A DNA stretch of 64,000 nt from C00003060 sp964440795 (GCA_964440795.1 CAYTTQ010000006.1:3497-67496), one strand, 5' to 3'; shown: positions 9,435-17,160, counted from the stretch's first letter. Program-made: numbers and translations. Notes: a model not told the origin generated them from the letters alone.

Positions 9435-9983
9435 ATGAACAACCTAAAATCCATTGTGGAGAGCCTCCTCTTTGCTTCCGACACCCCACTTACCGTGGAC
9501 AAAATCAAGGCGATACTGGAGACGGAGGATCGCAAAACCATACGCGACATCTTGAACACGTTGGCCCAAGAATATGACGCGGAAAATCGAGGATTTTTCT
9601 TGAGCGAGGTTGCGGGGGGATACCAATTGCGGACGCGCCCGGATTTCAAGCAGTGGACCCGTAAACTCAGAAATATCCGCCCCGCCAGGCTGACCCGGGC
9701 CGCCCTGGAAACCCTGGCCATCATCGCTTACAAACAGCCCGTTCTCAGAAGCGACATCGAACATCTCAGGGGGGTCGATTGCGGTGGTACCCTACACACC
9801 TTATTGGAACGAGGCATTATCCGGGTATTGGGCCGAAAAGATCTTCCCGGACGGCCCGTCGTCTACGGTACCAGCAAACGCTTTTTAGAACTCTTCGACC
9901 TAAGAGACCTCAACAGCCTGCCCACCCTTAAAGACATAGAGGATCTCGGACAAGAATGGCTGAACGACTCCACGTCGCCATAG
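9435..9983 (+). CDS. scpB: Segregation and condensation protein B
   Basis: Winged-helix partner of ScpA in the SMC condensin complex. Residues 1-80 form the first winged helix (ESLLFASDTPLTVDKI is typical), and AALETLAIIAYKQPVLRSDI followed by RGVDCGGTLHTLLERG is the family signature of the second. The length of 182 residues is usual. The 3' end overlaps the start of the pseudouridine synthase gene by 28 bp, a common scpB-rluB arrangement that suggests coupled translation. Confidence 0.96.
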   Translation: MNNLKSIVESLLFASDTPLTVDKIKAILETEDRKTIRDILNTLAQEYDAENRGFFLSEVAGGYQLRTRPDFKQWTRKLRNIRPARLTRAALETLAIIAYKQPVLRSDIEHLRGVDCGGTLHTLLERGIIRVLGRKDLPGRPVVYGTSKRFLELFDLRDLNSLPTLKDIEDLGQEWLNDSTSP

Positions 9984-10711
9984 CCCGGGCCGGCATCTGC
10001 TCAAGACGGGAAGCGGAAAAGCGGATTTGTCAAGGCCGGGTTACCGTCAACGGGAAGACAATCCGCGAGCTGGGCACGAGGGTGGATCCTGATTGTGACG
10101 AAATCGAGGTGAACGGCCGGCGAATCGCCCGGCCGGCGAATCGCATTACCCTCATGCTGAACAAACCCAAATGCGTGGTTACCACATCGGATGATCCCCA
10201 GCAGCGGAAAACGGTGGTGGATCTGGTTCACGACGTGGAACAGCGACTATTTCCGGTCGGAAGATTGGACTATCAGACGGAAGGCCTTCTGTTGATGACC
10301 AACGACGGAAGGCTTTCCCAGCTTCTCCAACACCCCCGTCACGGGATTGAGAAGACCTATCAGGCCAAGGTCAAAGGTATTCCCGAAAACGAAGCGCTCG
10401 AACGATTGAGAACCGGAATTGTGTTAAAGGGCCGTATCACCGCCCCCGCCCGGGTCAAGCGGCTCTCGTCCACCGGAAACAACGCTTGGCTGGAAATCGT
10501 AATCAGAGAAGGCAGAAACCGCCAAATCCGCCGCATGTGTACGAAAATTGGTCACCCGGTCATGAAGTTAAAGCGCATCCGATACGGCCCCTTATCCTTG
10601 GGAAGTCTCAAGTCGGGGTCCCATCGCCGCCTATCGACCAAAGAAATCGAGCGTCTCTATACGTGCTGTGGTTCAGATAAAACCCTTGACTTTAGCCGGT
10701 CTACCCCTTAA
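9956..10711 (+). CDS. rRNA pseudouridine synthase, RsuA/RluB family
   Basis: Isomerises a uridine in ribosomal RNA to pseudouridine. An N-terminal S4 RNA-binding domain (residues 1-60: AIARAGICSRREAEKRI, GRVTVNGK) is followed by the catalytic domain. GRLDYQTEGLLLMTNDG carries the catalytic Asp near residue 102, and EGRNRQIRRMC is the second family motif. The length of 251 residues fits RluB-type enzymes (U2605 of 23S rRNA), but RsuA/RluE/RluF specificity cannot be excluded by eye. It overlaps scpB and is the last gene before tRNA-Val. Confidence 0.94.
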   Translation: MAERLHVAIARAGICSRREAEKRICQGRVTVNGKTIRELGTRVDPDCDEIEVNGRRIARPANRITLMLNKPKCVVTTSDDPQQRKTVVDLVHDVEQRLFPVGRLDYQTEGLLLMTNDGRLSQLLQHPRHGIEKTYQAKVKGIPENEALERLRTGIVLKGRITAPARVKRLSSTGNNAWLEIVIREGRNRQIRRMCTKIGHPVMKLKRIRYGPLSLGSLKSGSHRRLSTKEIERLYTCCGSDKTLDFSRSTP

Positions 10712-10714
10712 AGA
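10686..10714 (+). promoter_or_regulatory. Possible promoter of tRNA-Val
   Basis: TTGACT at 10686-10691 and TAAAGA at 10709-10714 are 17 bp apart. They would start transcription about 20 bp before the tRNA. The -10 is weak, and the site overlaps the end of the upstream coding sequence. Confidence 0.35.
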
Positions 10715-10718
10715 GATG

Positions 10719-10732
10719 TGTGAACGTTCACA
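10719..10732. repeat. Perfect 14-bp palindrome before tRNA-Val
   Basis: TGTGAACGTTCACA is an exact palindrome 7 bp before the tRNA 5' end. It could be an operator (its half-sites resemble TGTGA/TCACA of the CRP family but with a 4-bp centre). It could also be a hairpin in the precursor RNA. Confidence 0.5.
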
Positions 10733-10739
10733 TCGCATT

Positions 10740-10815
10740 GGGCGGTTAACTCAGCGGTGAGAGTGCCATCTTCACACGGTGGAAGTCCGCAGTTCGAATC
10801 TGCGACCGCCTACCA
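10740..10815 (+). tRNA. tRNA-Val (anticodon CAC)
   Basis: Complete cloverleaf. The 7-bp acceptor GGGCGGT pairs with ACCGCCT (one G-T pair), the D stem is ACTC/GAGT, and the anticodon stem CCATC/GGTGG has loop TTCACAC, giving anticodon CAC at 10773-10775 for GUG codons. The T arm is CGCAG-TTCGAAT-CTGCG, the discriminator is A, and CCA is encoded at 10813-10815. Confidence 0.93.
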
Positions 10816-10950
10816 GTAAAAACAATAACTTACAGCTTTTCAGAAAATCCACAAATTCAAAAAATGCCAAAAAAGTGACAAACATTTTTAACCCTTGGCA
10901 ATGACAACAGTCGCATTTAGGTACGGTTCAAAATCAGGAGTTGTTTTTTT

Positions 10951-11001
10951 ATGCTAAATCTGGTTATAGGGTCAGTTCTAAGGCTATCGCTTTTTTCTTG
11001 A
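10951..11001 (+). CDS. Possible 16-codon leader peptide
   Basis: A good ribosome site (AGGAG at 10936-10940) precedes an ATG opening a 16-codon frame rich in Leu, Val and Ser (begins MLNLVIGSVL), ending at a TGA that lies inside the -35 of the downstream promoter. No family is recognisable. It may be a leader peptide or chance; the only support is the strong Shine-Dalgarno sequence. Confidence 0.2.
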   Translation: MLNLVIGSVLRLSLFS

Positions 11002-11026
11002 CACGGCAGGAAACGATGCCGATAAT
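10998..11026 (+). promoter_or_regulatory. Near-consensus sigma-70 promoter with inverted repeat in the spacer
   Basis: TTGACA (10998-11003), a 17-bp spacer and GATAAT (11021-11026), only one mismatch from full consensus. The spacer holds the inverted repeat CGGCA (11004-11008)/TGCCG (11017-11021), a likely operator position. Transcription should start near 11033. Confidence 0.7.
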
Positions 11027-11032
11027 ATACTC

Positions 11033-11096
11033 ATAAGAACTTCCCCAATGGTTTCGACCTTGGGTGCGGGGCTGCTTCGGCAGCCCTTGCTTTTTT
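11033..11096 (+). ncRNA. Candidate small RNA or attenuated leader with two UUCG hairpins
   Basis: Between the promoter and a strong intrinsic terminator lies about 64 nt with almost no room for a protein. Hairpin 1 (11044-11064) is CCCAA-T-GGT / ACC-TTGGG around a TTCG loop. Hairpin 2 is the terminator, also with a TTCG loop closed by C-G. Either it is an independent small RNA or a premature-termination leader for the NYN ribonuclease gene that follows. Boundaries are estimated from promoter and terminator positions; no Rfam family is recognised. Confidence 0.5.
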
Positions 11097-11743
11097 GGGG
11101 TACTCACCTGAGAACCTACATTTATATAGACGGGTTCAACTTCTATTATGGTGCCGTAAAGGATACTCCGTACAAATGGCTCGATTTCAAGTTACTCTTT
11201 ACCCGACTTCTTAAACCACACCATCAAATTCTATCTATCAAGTATTTTACAGCCCGCGTGTCCGGCAAACTCGATCCGGACCAACCCATCCGCCAGAAGA
11301 CTTTTTTGCGCGCGCTTGAAAAACACATTCCAGAACTTTCAGTTTATTACGGACAATTTAACAGCCATCCAAAAGCCCTCCCGCTGGCCCAGCCAATCAA
11401 AACTGCCTCTGGAAAAACCTTGAAATATGCCCATGTGATAAAGACTGAGGAAAAAGGATCTGATGTAAATCTGGCCGTTCAACTTCTCAATGATGCATGG
11501 CTTGATAGATATGATTGCGCTATAATTGTTTCAAATGATGGTGACTTACGAGAATCCCTTCGGATAGTACGGGAAGGTCTAAATAAAAATATAGGGCTTC
11601 TTACTCCTTGGAGATACAGCCCGTTGGCTACCCTTAGAAAATACTGCCTCTTTGTAACTCCGGTAAGAAAAAGGGTTCTCGCCGCATGCCAGCTACCAGA
11701 TCCTATTCCAGGAACCTCTCTTCGCAAGCCATCAGTTTGGTGA
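11048..11743 (+). CDS. NYN domain (LabA/DUF88-like) ribonuclease-type protein
   Basis: PIN-like NYN domain protein, a family of putative metal-dependent RNases. Acidic active-site blocks are visible: YIDGFNFYYGAV near residue 25, KGSDVNLAVQLL near residue 138 and SNDGDLRES near residue 160. Homologs begin at the equivalent of MRTYIYIDGFN. Here that position is a CTG at 11108 with GGGGT upstream, whereas the only in-frame ATG (11048) lies inside the leader hairpins and would translate through the terminator. The real start is therefore uncertain (CTG 11108 or TTG 11087 are alternatives). Codon use is more AT-rich than in neighbouring core genes, and the gene sits just downstream of a tRNA, suggesting acquisition by transfer. 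The substrate is unknown. Confidence 0.85.
   Translation: MVSTLGAGLLRQPLLFWGTHLRTYIYIDGFNFYYGAVKDTPYKWLDFKLLFTRLLKPHHQILSIKYFTARVSGKLDPDQPIRQKTFLRALEKHIPELSVYYGQFNSHPKALPLAQPIKTASGKTLKYAHVIKTEEKGSDVNLAVQLLNDAWLDRYDCAIIVSNDGDLRESLRIVREGLNKNIGLLTPWRYSPLATLRKYCLFVTPVRKRVLAACQLPDPIPGTSLRKPSVW
11069..11096 (+). terminator. Intrinsic terminator
   Basis: A perfect 7-bp stem GGGCTGC (11069-11075)/GCAGCCC (11080-11086) with loop TTCG is followed by TTGCTTTTTT. This is a textbook rho-independent terminator, placed immediately before the NYN domain coding region. Confidence 0.85.
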
Positions 11744-11862
11744 AAGAAAAGGCCGAGCATTAAACCCGGCCCCAGCTAGAAGTTGCTACCCCCTTTTTTC
11801 CCGACTTGATACGGGACCGGAATGACAACCTTGAGATGTTTGATCGCCGGAGTAAATTAGAC

Positions 11863-12579
11863 ATGGAAGAAGCGCCGATTATTGACGCCTTGCGCGAACA
11901 ATTCGAGACCATCGTCGACTATTATGACGCCTACGTGCCTGATCTCATCGAGGCCAAAAAGCCCATGGAGGCGATTCAACTAGCCACTCACTACGACAAC
12001 CTGATCCAAGGCATTCATACGGCGCTGACCAAAGTATACGCACTATTTCTAACGAGATTGGATCTGATCTTAAAGTACAGTCCGGATGCCGAAAAAATCC
12101 TCAAAAAGAAAGGGTTAATCGGCGTTTTTTCCAAAGGGTTGCACGAAACGTCCGGTATGTTTCCGGGGGAGAACCTGCCGGAGGGAACAACCCGAGAGAC
12201 CCTTTTCAAGAAAGCGACCAAGGCACTGGGCGGGACATTTAAAAAGGACTTAATCATAGCCGATTCACGGCTTGACGGCCTCGTTTTTGTCGAAATACAA
12301 TATATGCTTTATGTGTTGGAAGATCTTGTCGAAGACGATGCGGTACTTACGCAAACAATCGCCGACGAGGTTTCCGAAGTCCCCGGTCGGCTCATTCCAA
12401 AGACGGTAAAACACGAGGTTTGGCATCGCGACGGGGGCAAGTGCGTTGAGTGCGGCTCAAGAGAACGACTTGAATACGATCATATTATCCCCGTATCCAA
12501 AGGCGGCGCCAACACGGCCCGAAACGTACAGCTTTTATGTGAACGGTGCAACCGATCGAAGGCTGCAAGAATAGCCTAG
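11863..12579 (+). CDS. HNH endonuclease
   Basis: Nuclease with a C-terminal HNH domain: a Cys pair in GKCVECG, YDHIIPVSKGG with the catalytic DH, then NVQLLCERCNRSK with the second Cys pair, forming a zinc-stabilised beta-beta-alpha-metal fold (residues 180-238). The N-terminal 170 residues are helical and match no family I recognise. The start at 11863 has GGAG ten bases upstream; TTG 11806 and ATG 11836 are in frame but lie in intergenic-looking sequence. It follows the NYN gene by 119 bp. The two nucleases form a small accessory patch between tRNA-Val and the sensor kinase operon. Defence, repair or a mobile-element remnant are all possible; nothing here decides it. Confidence 0.85.
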   Translation: MEEAPIIDALREQFETIVDYYDAYVPDLIEAKKPMEAIQLATHYDNLIQGIHTALTKVYALFLTRLDLILKYSPDAEKILKKKGLIGVFSKGLHETSGMFPGENLPEGTTRETLFKKATKALGGTFKKDLIIADSRLDGLVFVEIQYMLYVLEDLVEDDAVLTQTIADEVSEVPGRLIPKTVKHEVWHRDGGKCVECGSRERLEYDHIIPVSKGGANTARNVQLLCERCNRSKAARIA

Positions 12580-12701
12580 TGCGCCCCTTCCTCGTCGGCT
12601 GGGAGCCTGTCGGAGAACTCACATTTTCGTATCCCCCCGTTGGCGCTTCCCACGCCCCACCCCCGATGTCACGCAGGACCGAAACCCGCTCTCCGCTAGA
12701 C

Positions 12702-12716
12702 GGCACGTTCGTTGCA
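12702..12716 (+). promoter_or_regulatory. Sigma-54 (-24/-12) promoter candidate
   Basis: GGCACG (12702-12707), four bases, TTGCA (12712-12716) matches the RpoN consensus TGGCACG-N4-TTGCA at every position except the leading T, which is C. GG and GC are exactly 10 bp apart. It lies 62 bp before the small membrane protein start. Confidence 0.65.
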
Positions 12717-12777
12717 CATTCCATCACCGCGACGGATATGAGACCTCTATTCTAACAAACAAAAAGGAGAATCCATA

Positions 12778-13008
12778 GTGTCCGAACCCGTTGATTTCAA
12801 ACCCAAGACAAGCTTTCACATCTTCTTGTTCTTTTTGTTTTTCACTCTGTTCACCTGGCCTTTTATCACTGTGGCAATCCACCACACGCCCGGAAGCGCC
12901 TTTTTTGTCTATGCGTTTACCATCTGGCTGATTCTTATCCTGGCCATGTTCATAGCAAGCTCCTATTATCACAAGAAAATCAATTCCATTCCGCACAAGG
13001 AATCCTAG
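12778..13008 (+). CDS. Small membrane protein upstream of SSF-histidine kinase (CbrX-like position)
   Basis: 76 residues with a GTG start preceded by AAGGAG. Two hydrophobic segments (about residues 13-33 and 42-62) and a short basic tail predict a two-helix inner membrane protein. Its stop is 3 bp from the next start, so the two are translationally linked. In Pseudomonas a small reading frame, cbrX, occupies the same position before cbrA, and small DUF4212-type partners occur with SSF transporters. The similarity here is positional and topological, not proven by sequence. A likely role is as an accessory subunit of the symporter-kinase. Confidence 0.75.
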   Translation: MSEPVDFKPKTSFHIFLFFLFFTLFTWPFITVAIHHTPGSAFFVYAFTIWLILILAMFIASSYYHKKINSIPHKES

Positions 13009-13011
13009 TCC

Positions 13012-16000
13012 ATGGCAACCCTGTCCCCAACGGTTGTCATAGTTCTTTTCCTTTCCTATATGGCGTTTCTTTTTGTCATCGCTCTTTGGGTGGAACGCCA
13101 AAAGTCGGAAAAAGCAAGAAATGTAGCCGACAATCCTCTGATATACTCCCTTTCTTTGGCCGTTTACTGCACATCTTGGACATATTACGGCAGTGTCGGA
13201 CAAGCCGCAACCTCGGGCATGCTCTTTTTAACCATATACCTGGGACCGACGATCGCCATCGTCTTGTGGTGGACCATTCTGCGCAAACTCGTCCGGATCA
13301 AGACCAAATATCGAGTAACGAGTATCGCTGATTTCATCTCCGCTCGGTATAATCGGTCCCAACTTCTGGCGGCGATGGCCGCAGTTACCGCCTTTATCGG
13401 AACCATGCCTTACATCGCCTTGCAGCTCAAGGCCGTGATGACCACGTTTACCATCGTCTCCCCCCTGACCACCGCAACATCTTGGACCCAGAACTATGTC
13501 GGTCATATCGTCGTGGGCCTAATGGTGGCCTTTACCATCGTCTTCGGGGTACGAAGAATCGACCCGACGGAACGGCACCAAGGCATGATCGTGGCGGTCG
13601 CCACGGAATCCTTAGTGAAACTTATCGCTTTTCTGGCTGTCGGGATATTCGTTACCTATTTTCTTTATGACGGTTTTGCAGACATTCTCCAGCGCACGGC
13701 CGACAGTGTTTATCGGAAAAACCTGAGTTTTGGCGGCAGTACGGGCACCACGTACACTCTCTGGACGACATACCTGATCTTGGGCATGGCGGCGGTCATG
13801 TTCCTTCCCCGACAATTTCACGTGGGTGTTGTGGAAAATACCAGCGAAAAAAACATCTTGTCGGCCATGTGGCTCTTTCCCCTCTATATGTTGCTCATTA
13901 ATATTTTTGTCGTGCCCATCGCCATGGGCGGTCTTCTGAAAGGATTCGCCCTCGGCCTGGCGGATACTTTTGTCTTACGACTGCCCATGGAATACGGGAA
14001 TACGTTTCTCACCCTCTTTGTCTTTATCGGCGGCCTCTCGGCCGCTACCAGCATGATCATGATCAGCGCCATGACCATGGCTACCATGATCACCAACCAT
14101 CTGGTACTGCCTCTAGCCGAGTGGATAAAGCCCTTGGGCTTTTTGAAACGGTATATTCTCCAGTGTCGGTGGGGGGCGGTGGCCGCTTTCATTCTCTTCG
14201 GTTACGGGTTTGAACGCCTGGTGGGAACGTCTTACATGCTCGTAAACATCGGCATCATGTCATTCGTTGCAGCCCTTCAGTTTGCCCCGCCGATTCTCAT
14301 GGGCATCTTTTGGAAAGGGGCCACCCGGACGGGTGCCGTCTTGGGCATGGGAGGCGGGTTTGCAGTCTGGTTATATACCATGCTGTTGCCGGCCCTCGTC
14401 AAAAGCGGTTGGATATTTCCCGAACTTTTGACGTCGGGCCCCTTGGGTATCGGACTACTGAAACCGGAAGCCCTGTTCGGCATAACCCAATTGGATCCCA
14501 TCACACATACCGTGTTTTGGTCGATGTTCTTTAACATCGGCCTACTAACCGTGGGATCTCTCTATTCACAACCGACCCGGGAGGAAAAAACGCTGGCGGC
14601 ATCCTTTGTGGATGCCCTGAAAGCAGAAGAAAAGACCGTTCCCCTGCCGGAGGAAAAACCCACGGTCGAAATCGAAACGAAGAAAAGGAAAATCCTCGAG
14701 TCCCTGGGACCCTATTTCCTCCCTCAGGAGGCGGAAGCGATCTTGAAACGATCGCTCAGCGTTACCGGTATCGAAAAACGACCTTACATTTCCATAACCG
14801 AGTTGAGCAAACTCGTCGCCGAGATCGAACGGTCTCTCGCGGGTTCCTTTGGTGCAGCCTCGGCCCACAAAATCATCACTCAAAGCACGATATACACTCC
14901 GGAAGAAACAAAGGCCCTAAAGGAAACATATAGTCTCATGTTGGCCGAGTTCAATCTGACCCCGGACGAACTGAGGAGAAAAATCGATTACTACCAGGAG
15001 AAACAGATACTCCTCCAACAACACGCTCAAGAACTGGAACAAACCATCGTCGAGCGAGACAAGGAAATTTCAGAACGTAAACGGGTGGAAGAGACACTAA
15101 GGCAAACAGAGGAAAGGTTGCGGACAATTAATTCCGAGCTGGATCAGGGCTTGTCCGAGGTATTCGAGGCCTTAAAGGAGATCTCATCGGGAAATCCGAA
15201 TGTCAACATATCGGAGGAATCGACCGTAGAGGTCGTTTCCCGGCTGAAACGCCGGGTCAATATGACCGCCGAAAACATTGAAGAAATCGTGGATCTTTCC
15301 CATGACTTCGCCATCGGGCTTGCGGAACACTTTGATGTCTTACATCGGGTATCCCAAGGAAATCTACAGGCACGAGTGTCCGGACCTTCCAAAGTCGAAC
15401 TCCTCGAATCGCTCAAGAACGTGACCAATCAGATGATCGACAGTGTTTCCAAGGAAATCGGGGAAAGAAAGCGGGCGGAACAAGAGGTCAAAGAAAGCGA
15501 GGCCCGACTGGAAAACATCCTGAATTCTTTGCCCACAGGAATCATTATTATCGACGAAGAAACCCACCGGATCGTGGATGCCAATCCCACGGCCGTCAAG
15601 ACGATGAAGGCATCACATGAGCAAGTCATCGGCAATGAATGTCATCAGTACATGAGTGTTGCCGAAGTCGGCCGGTGCCCGGTTTCCGACCAGGGACAAA
15701 TCATTGACAACTCGGAACGGGAACTCCTGACCGTGGATGGCGACCGGGTGCCGATCATCAAGACGGTCATCCCCTTTCTATTAGACGGTCGCAGACACCT
15801 CCTGGAAAGCTTCATCGACATGACCGAACTCAAGGAAACGGAAGCGGAAAAGAAACGTCTGCAGGCCCACCTGCAACGGGCGGAAAAGATGGAGGCTGTG
15901 GGAACTTTGGCCGGCGGTGTGGCCCATGACCTGAATAATATTTTGAGCGGCTTGGTGAGCTACCCCGAATTGCTCCTCTTGGACCTGCCCGAGGACAGCC

Positions 16001-17040
16001 CGCTGAGAGGTCCCATATTGACGATTCAAAACTCCGGCAAGAAGGCGGCCGCTATTGTCCAAGACCTCCTCACGCTCGCTCGCCGAGGCGTGGCGGTAAC
16101 CGAGGTGTCGAACCTCAACGACCTGATTAACGATTACCTGAATTCACCGGAATTTACCAAACTCCGCTCCTTCCACGAAAGGGTGGAAATCGAAACGAGA
16201 CTTGACCCCTCCTTGCTCAACATTCTCGGCTCACCGGTTCATCTGTCAAAGACCGTTATGAACCTCGTTTCCAATGCCGCCGAGGCGCTTCCCGAGGAGG
16301 GCCGGGTAATCATAACGACAAAAAACCGCTATATCGACAAGCCTATACGCGGTTATGACGAAGTGGAAGAAGGGGAATATGTGGTGCTGGAAGTCTCGGA
16401 CAACGGCATCGGCATTGGGGCGGATGACATGGAGCGGATCTTTGAGCCTTTTTACACCAAAAAGGTCATGGGACGAAGCGGTACCGGTTTGGGGATGGCG
16501 GTCGTGTGGGGCACCGTCAAAGACCACCGGGGCTACGTCGATGTCGAGAGTAGGGAAGGCGAAGGCACCACCGTCAGGCTTTATTTCCCTGTAACCCGCA
16601 CCAAACGCGAGGACAAGGAGGCGCCGGTATCATTTCAAGATCTGATGGGTCAAGGTCAGCGGATTTTGGTCGTCGACGATATAAAGGAACAGCGAGACCT
16701 TGCCGTGGCGTTACTGGAAAAACTTGGATATACCACCACTGCCGTTTCGAGCGGAGAGGAAGCCGTCGACTACCTGAAAAACCAGTCTGCAGACCTACTG
16801 GTCTTGGACATGATCATGGATCCGGGCATTGACGGCCTCGACACGTACCAAAAGATCCTTGAGATCCAGCCCAATCAAAAGGCGATCATAGCCAGCGGTT
16901 TTTCCGCATCAGACCGTGTAAAAGCCGTTCAAAACCTGGGTGCCGGCCAGTATGTCAAAAAGCCCTACACACTCGAAAAAATCGGCCTGGCGGTCAAAGC
17001 GGAACTGTCTGTTACGTCTTCTGTTGACCAACAAACCTAA
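13012..17040 (+). CDS. Hybrid sensor histidine kinase with sodium:solute symporter domain (CbrA-like)
   Basis: 1342 residues in five parts. (1) An SSF transporter domain of about 13 membrane helices (residues 1-520). (2) A STAC-like linker near 590-650 (SFGAASAHKIITQSTIYTPE) and a coiled coil with a HAMP-like section to about 820. (3) A PAS domain near 835-945. (4) HisKA with phospho-acceptor His near 972 (GGVAHDLNN) and HATPase_c with N-box NLVSNAAEALP, DNGIGIG and SGTGLGMA. (5) A C-terminal receiver with VVDD, phospho-acceptor Asp near 1266 (LLVLDM) and KKPYT. All catalytic residues are present. It probably couples solute transport or sensing to phosphorelay. No separate DNA-binding response regulator lies next to it. 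The sigma-54-type promoter upstream suggests expression tied to nutrient status. Confidence 0.93.
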   Translation: MATLSPTVVIVLFLSYMAFLFVIALWVERQKSEKARNVADNPLIYSLSLAVYCTSWTYYGSVGQAATSGMLFLTIYLGPTIAIVLWWTILRKLVRIKTKYRVTSIADFISARYNRSQLLAAMAAVTAFIGTMPYIALQLKAVMTTFTIVSPLTTATSWTQNYVGHIVVGLMVAFTIVFGVRRIDPTERHQGMIVAVATESLVKLIAFLAVGIFVTYFLYDGFADILQRTADSVYRKNLSFGGSTGTTYTLWTTYLILGMAAVMFLPRQFHVGVVENTSEKNILSAMWLFPLYMLLINIFVVPIAMGGLLKGFALGLADTFVLRLPMEYGNTFLTLFVFIGGLSAATSMIMISAMTMATMITNHLVLPLAEWIKPLGFLKRYILQCRWGAVAAFILFGYGFERLVGTSYMLVNIGIMSFVAALQFAPPILMGIFWKGATRTGAVLGMGGGFAVWLYTMLLPALVKSGWIFPELLTSGPLGIGLLKPEALFGITQLDPITHTVFWSMFFNIGLLTVGSLYSQPTREEKTLAASFVDALKAEEKTVPLPEEKPTVEIETKKRKILESLGPYFLPQEAEAILKRSLSVTGIEKRPYISITELSKLVAEIERSLAGSFGAASAHKIITQSTIYTPEETKALKETYSLMLAEFNLTPDELRRKIDYYQEKQILLQQHAQELEQTIVERDKEISERKRVEETLRQTEERLRTINSELDQGLSEVFEALKEISSGNPNVNISEESTVEVVSRLKRRVNMTAENIEEIVDLSHDFAIGLAEHFDVLHRVSQGNLQARVSGPSKVELLESLKNVTNQMIDSVSKEIGERKRAEQEVKESEARLENILNSLPTGIIIIDEETHRIVDANPTAVKTMKASHEQVIGNECHQYMSVAEVGRCPVSDQGQIIDNSERELLTVDGDRVPIIKTVIPFLLDGRRHLLESFIDMTELKETEAEKKRLQAHLQRAEKMEAVGTLAGGVAHDLNNILSGLVSYPELLLLDLPEDSPLRGPILTIQNSGKKAAAIVQDLLTLARRGVAVTEVSNLNDLINDYLNSPEFTKLRSFHERVEIETRLDPSLLNILGSPVHLSKTVMNLVSNAAEALPEEGRVIITTKNRYIDKPIRGYDEVEEGEYVVLEVSDNGIGIGADDMERIFEPFYTKKVMGRSGTGLGMAVVWGTVKDHRGYVDVESREGEGTTVRLYFPVTRTKREDKEAPVSFQDLMGQGQRILVVDDIKEQRDLAVALLEKLGYTTTAVSSGEEAVDYLKNQSADLLVLDMIMDPGIDGLDTYQKILEIQPNQKAIIASGFSASDRVKAVQNLGAGQYVKKPYTLEKIGLAVKAELSVTSSVDQQT

Positions 17041-17053
17041 CCAAACTTGATCG

Positions 17054-17160
17054 ACTTTTGAAAAACGTGACAGGCTCTGAACGGTTTCAGATTTCAATGG
17101 GGCTAACTGTTTGAAGCCCTTAGGGCTGAGTTTTAGCCACATCGAAATCTGAGACCGTCC
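17054..17160. repeat. Dispersed palindromic repeat, complete copy
   Basis: Arms at 17081-17106 and 17133-17158 are inverted repeats matching at 23 of 26 positions, around a central AGCCCT-T-AGGGCT palindrome. The first 70 bp recur at 56931-57000 in the same orientation, about 61 of 70 identical. It may also act as terminator for the kinase gene, although no T-tract follows. No coding capacity. Confidence 0.8.

Noticed and set aside
10740..10815. Attachment-site duplication from integration at tRNA-Val
   Set aside because: No second copy of the tRNA 3' end and no integrase are visible in the window.
11751..11796. Intrinsic terminator after the NYN gene
   Set aside because: GGCCG/CGGCC can pair but the T-run lies about 20 bp beyond the stem, so the structure is weak.
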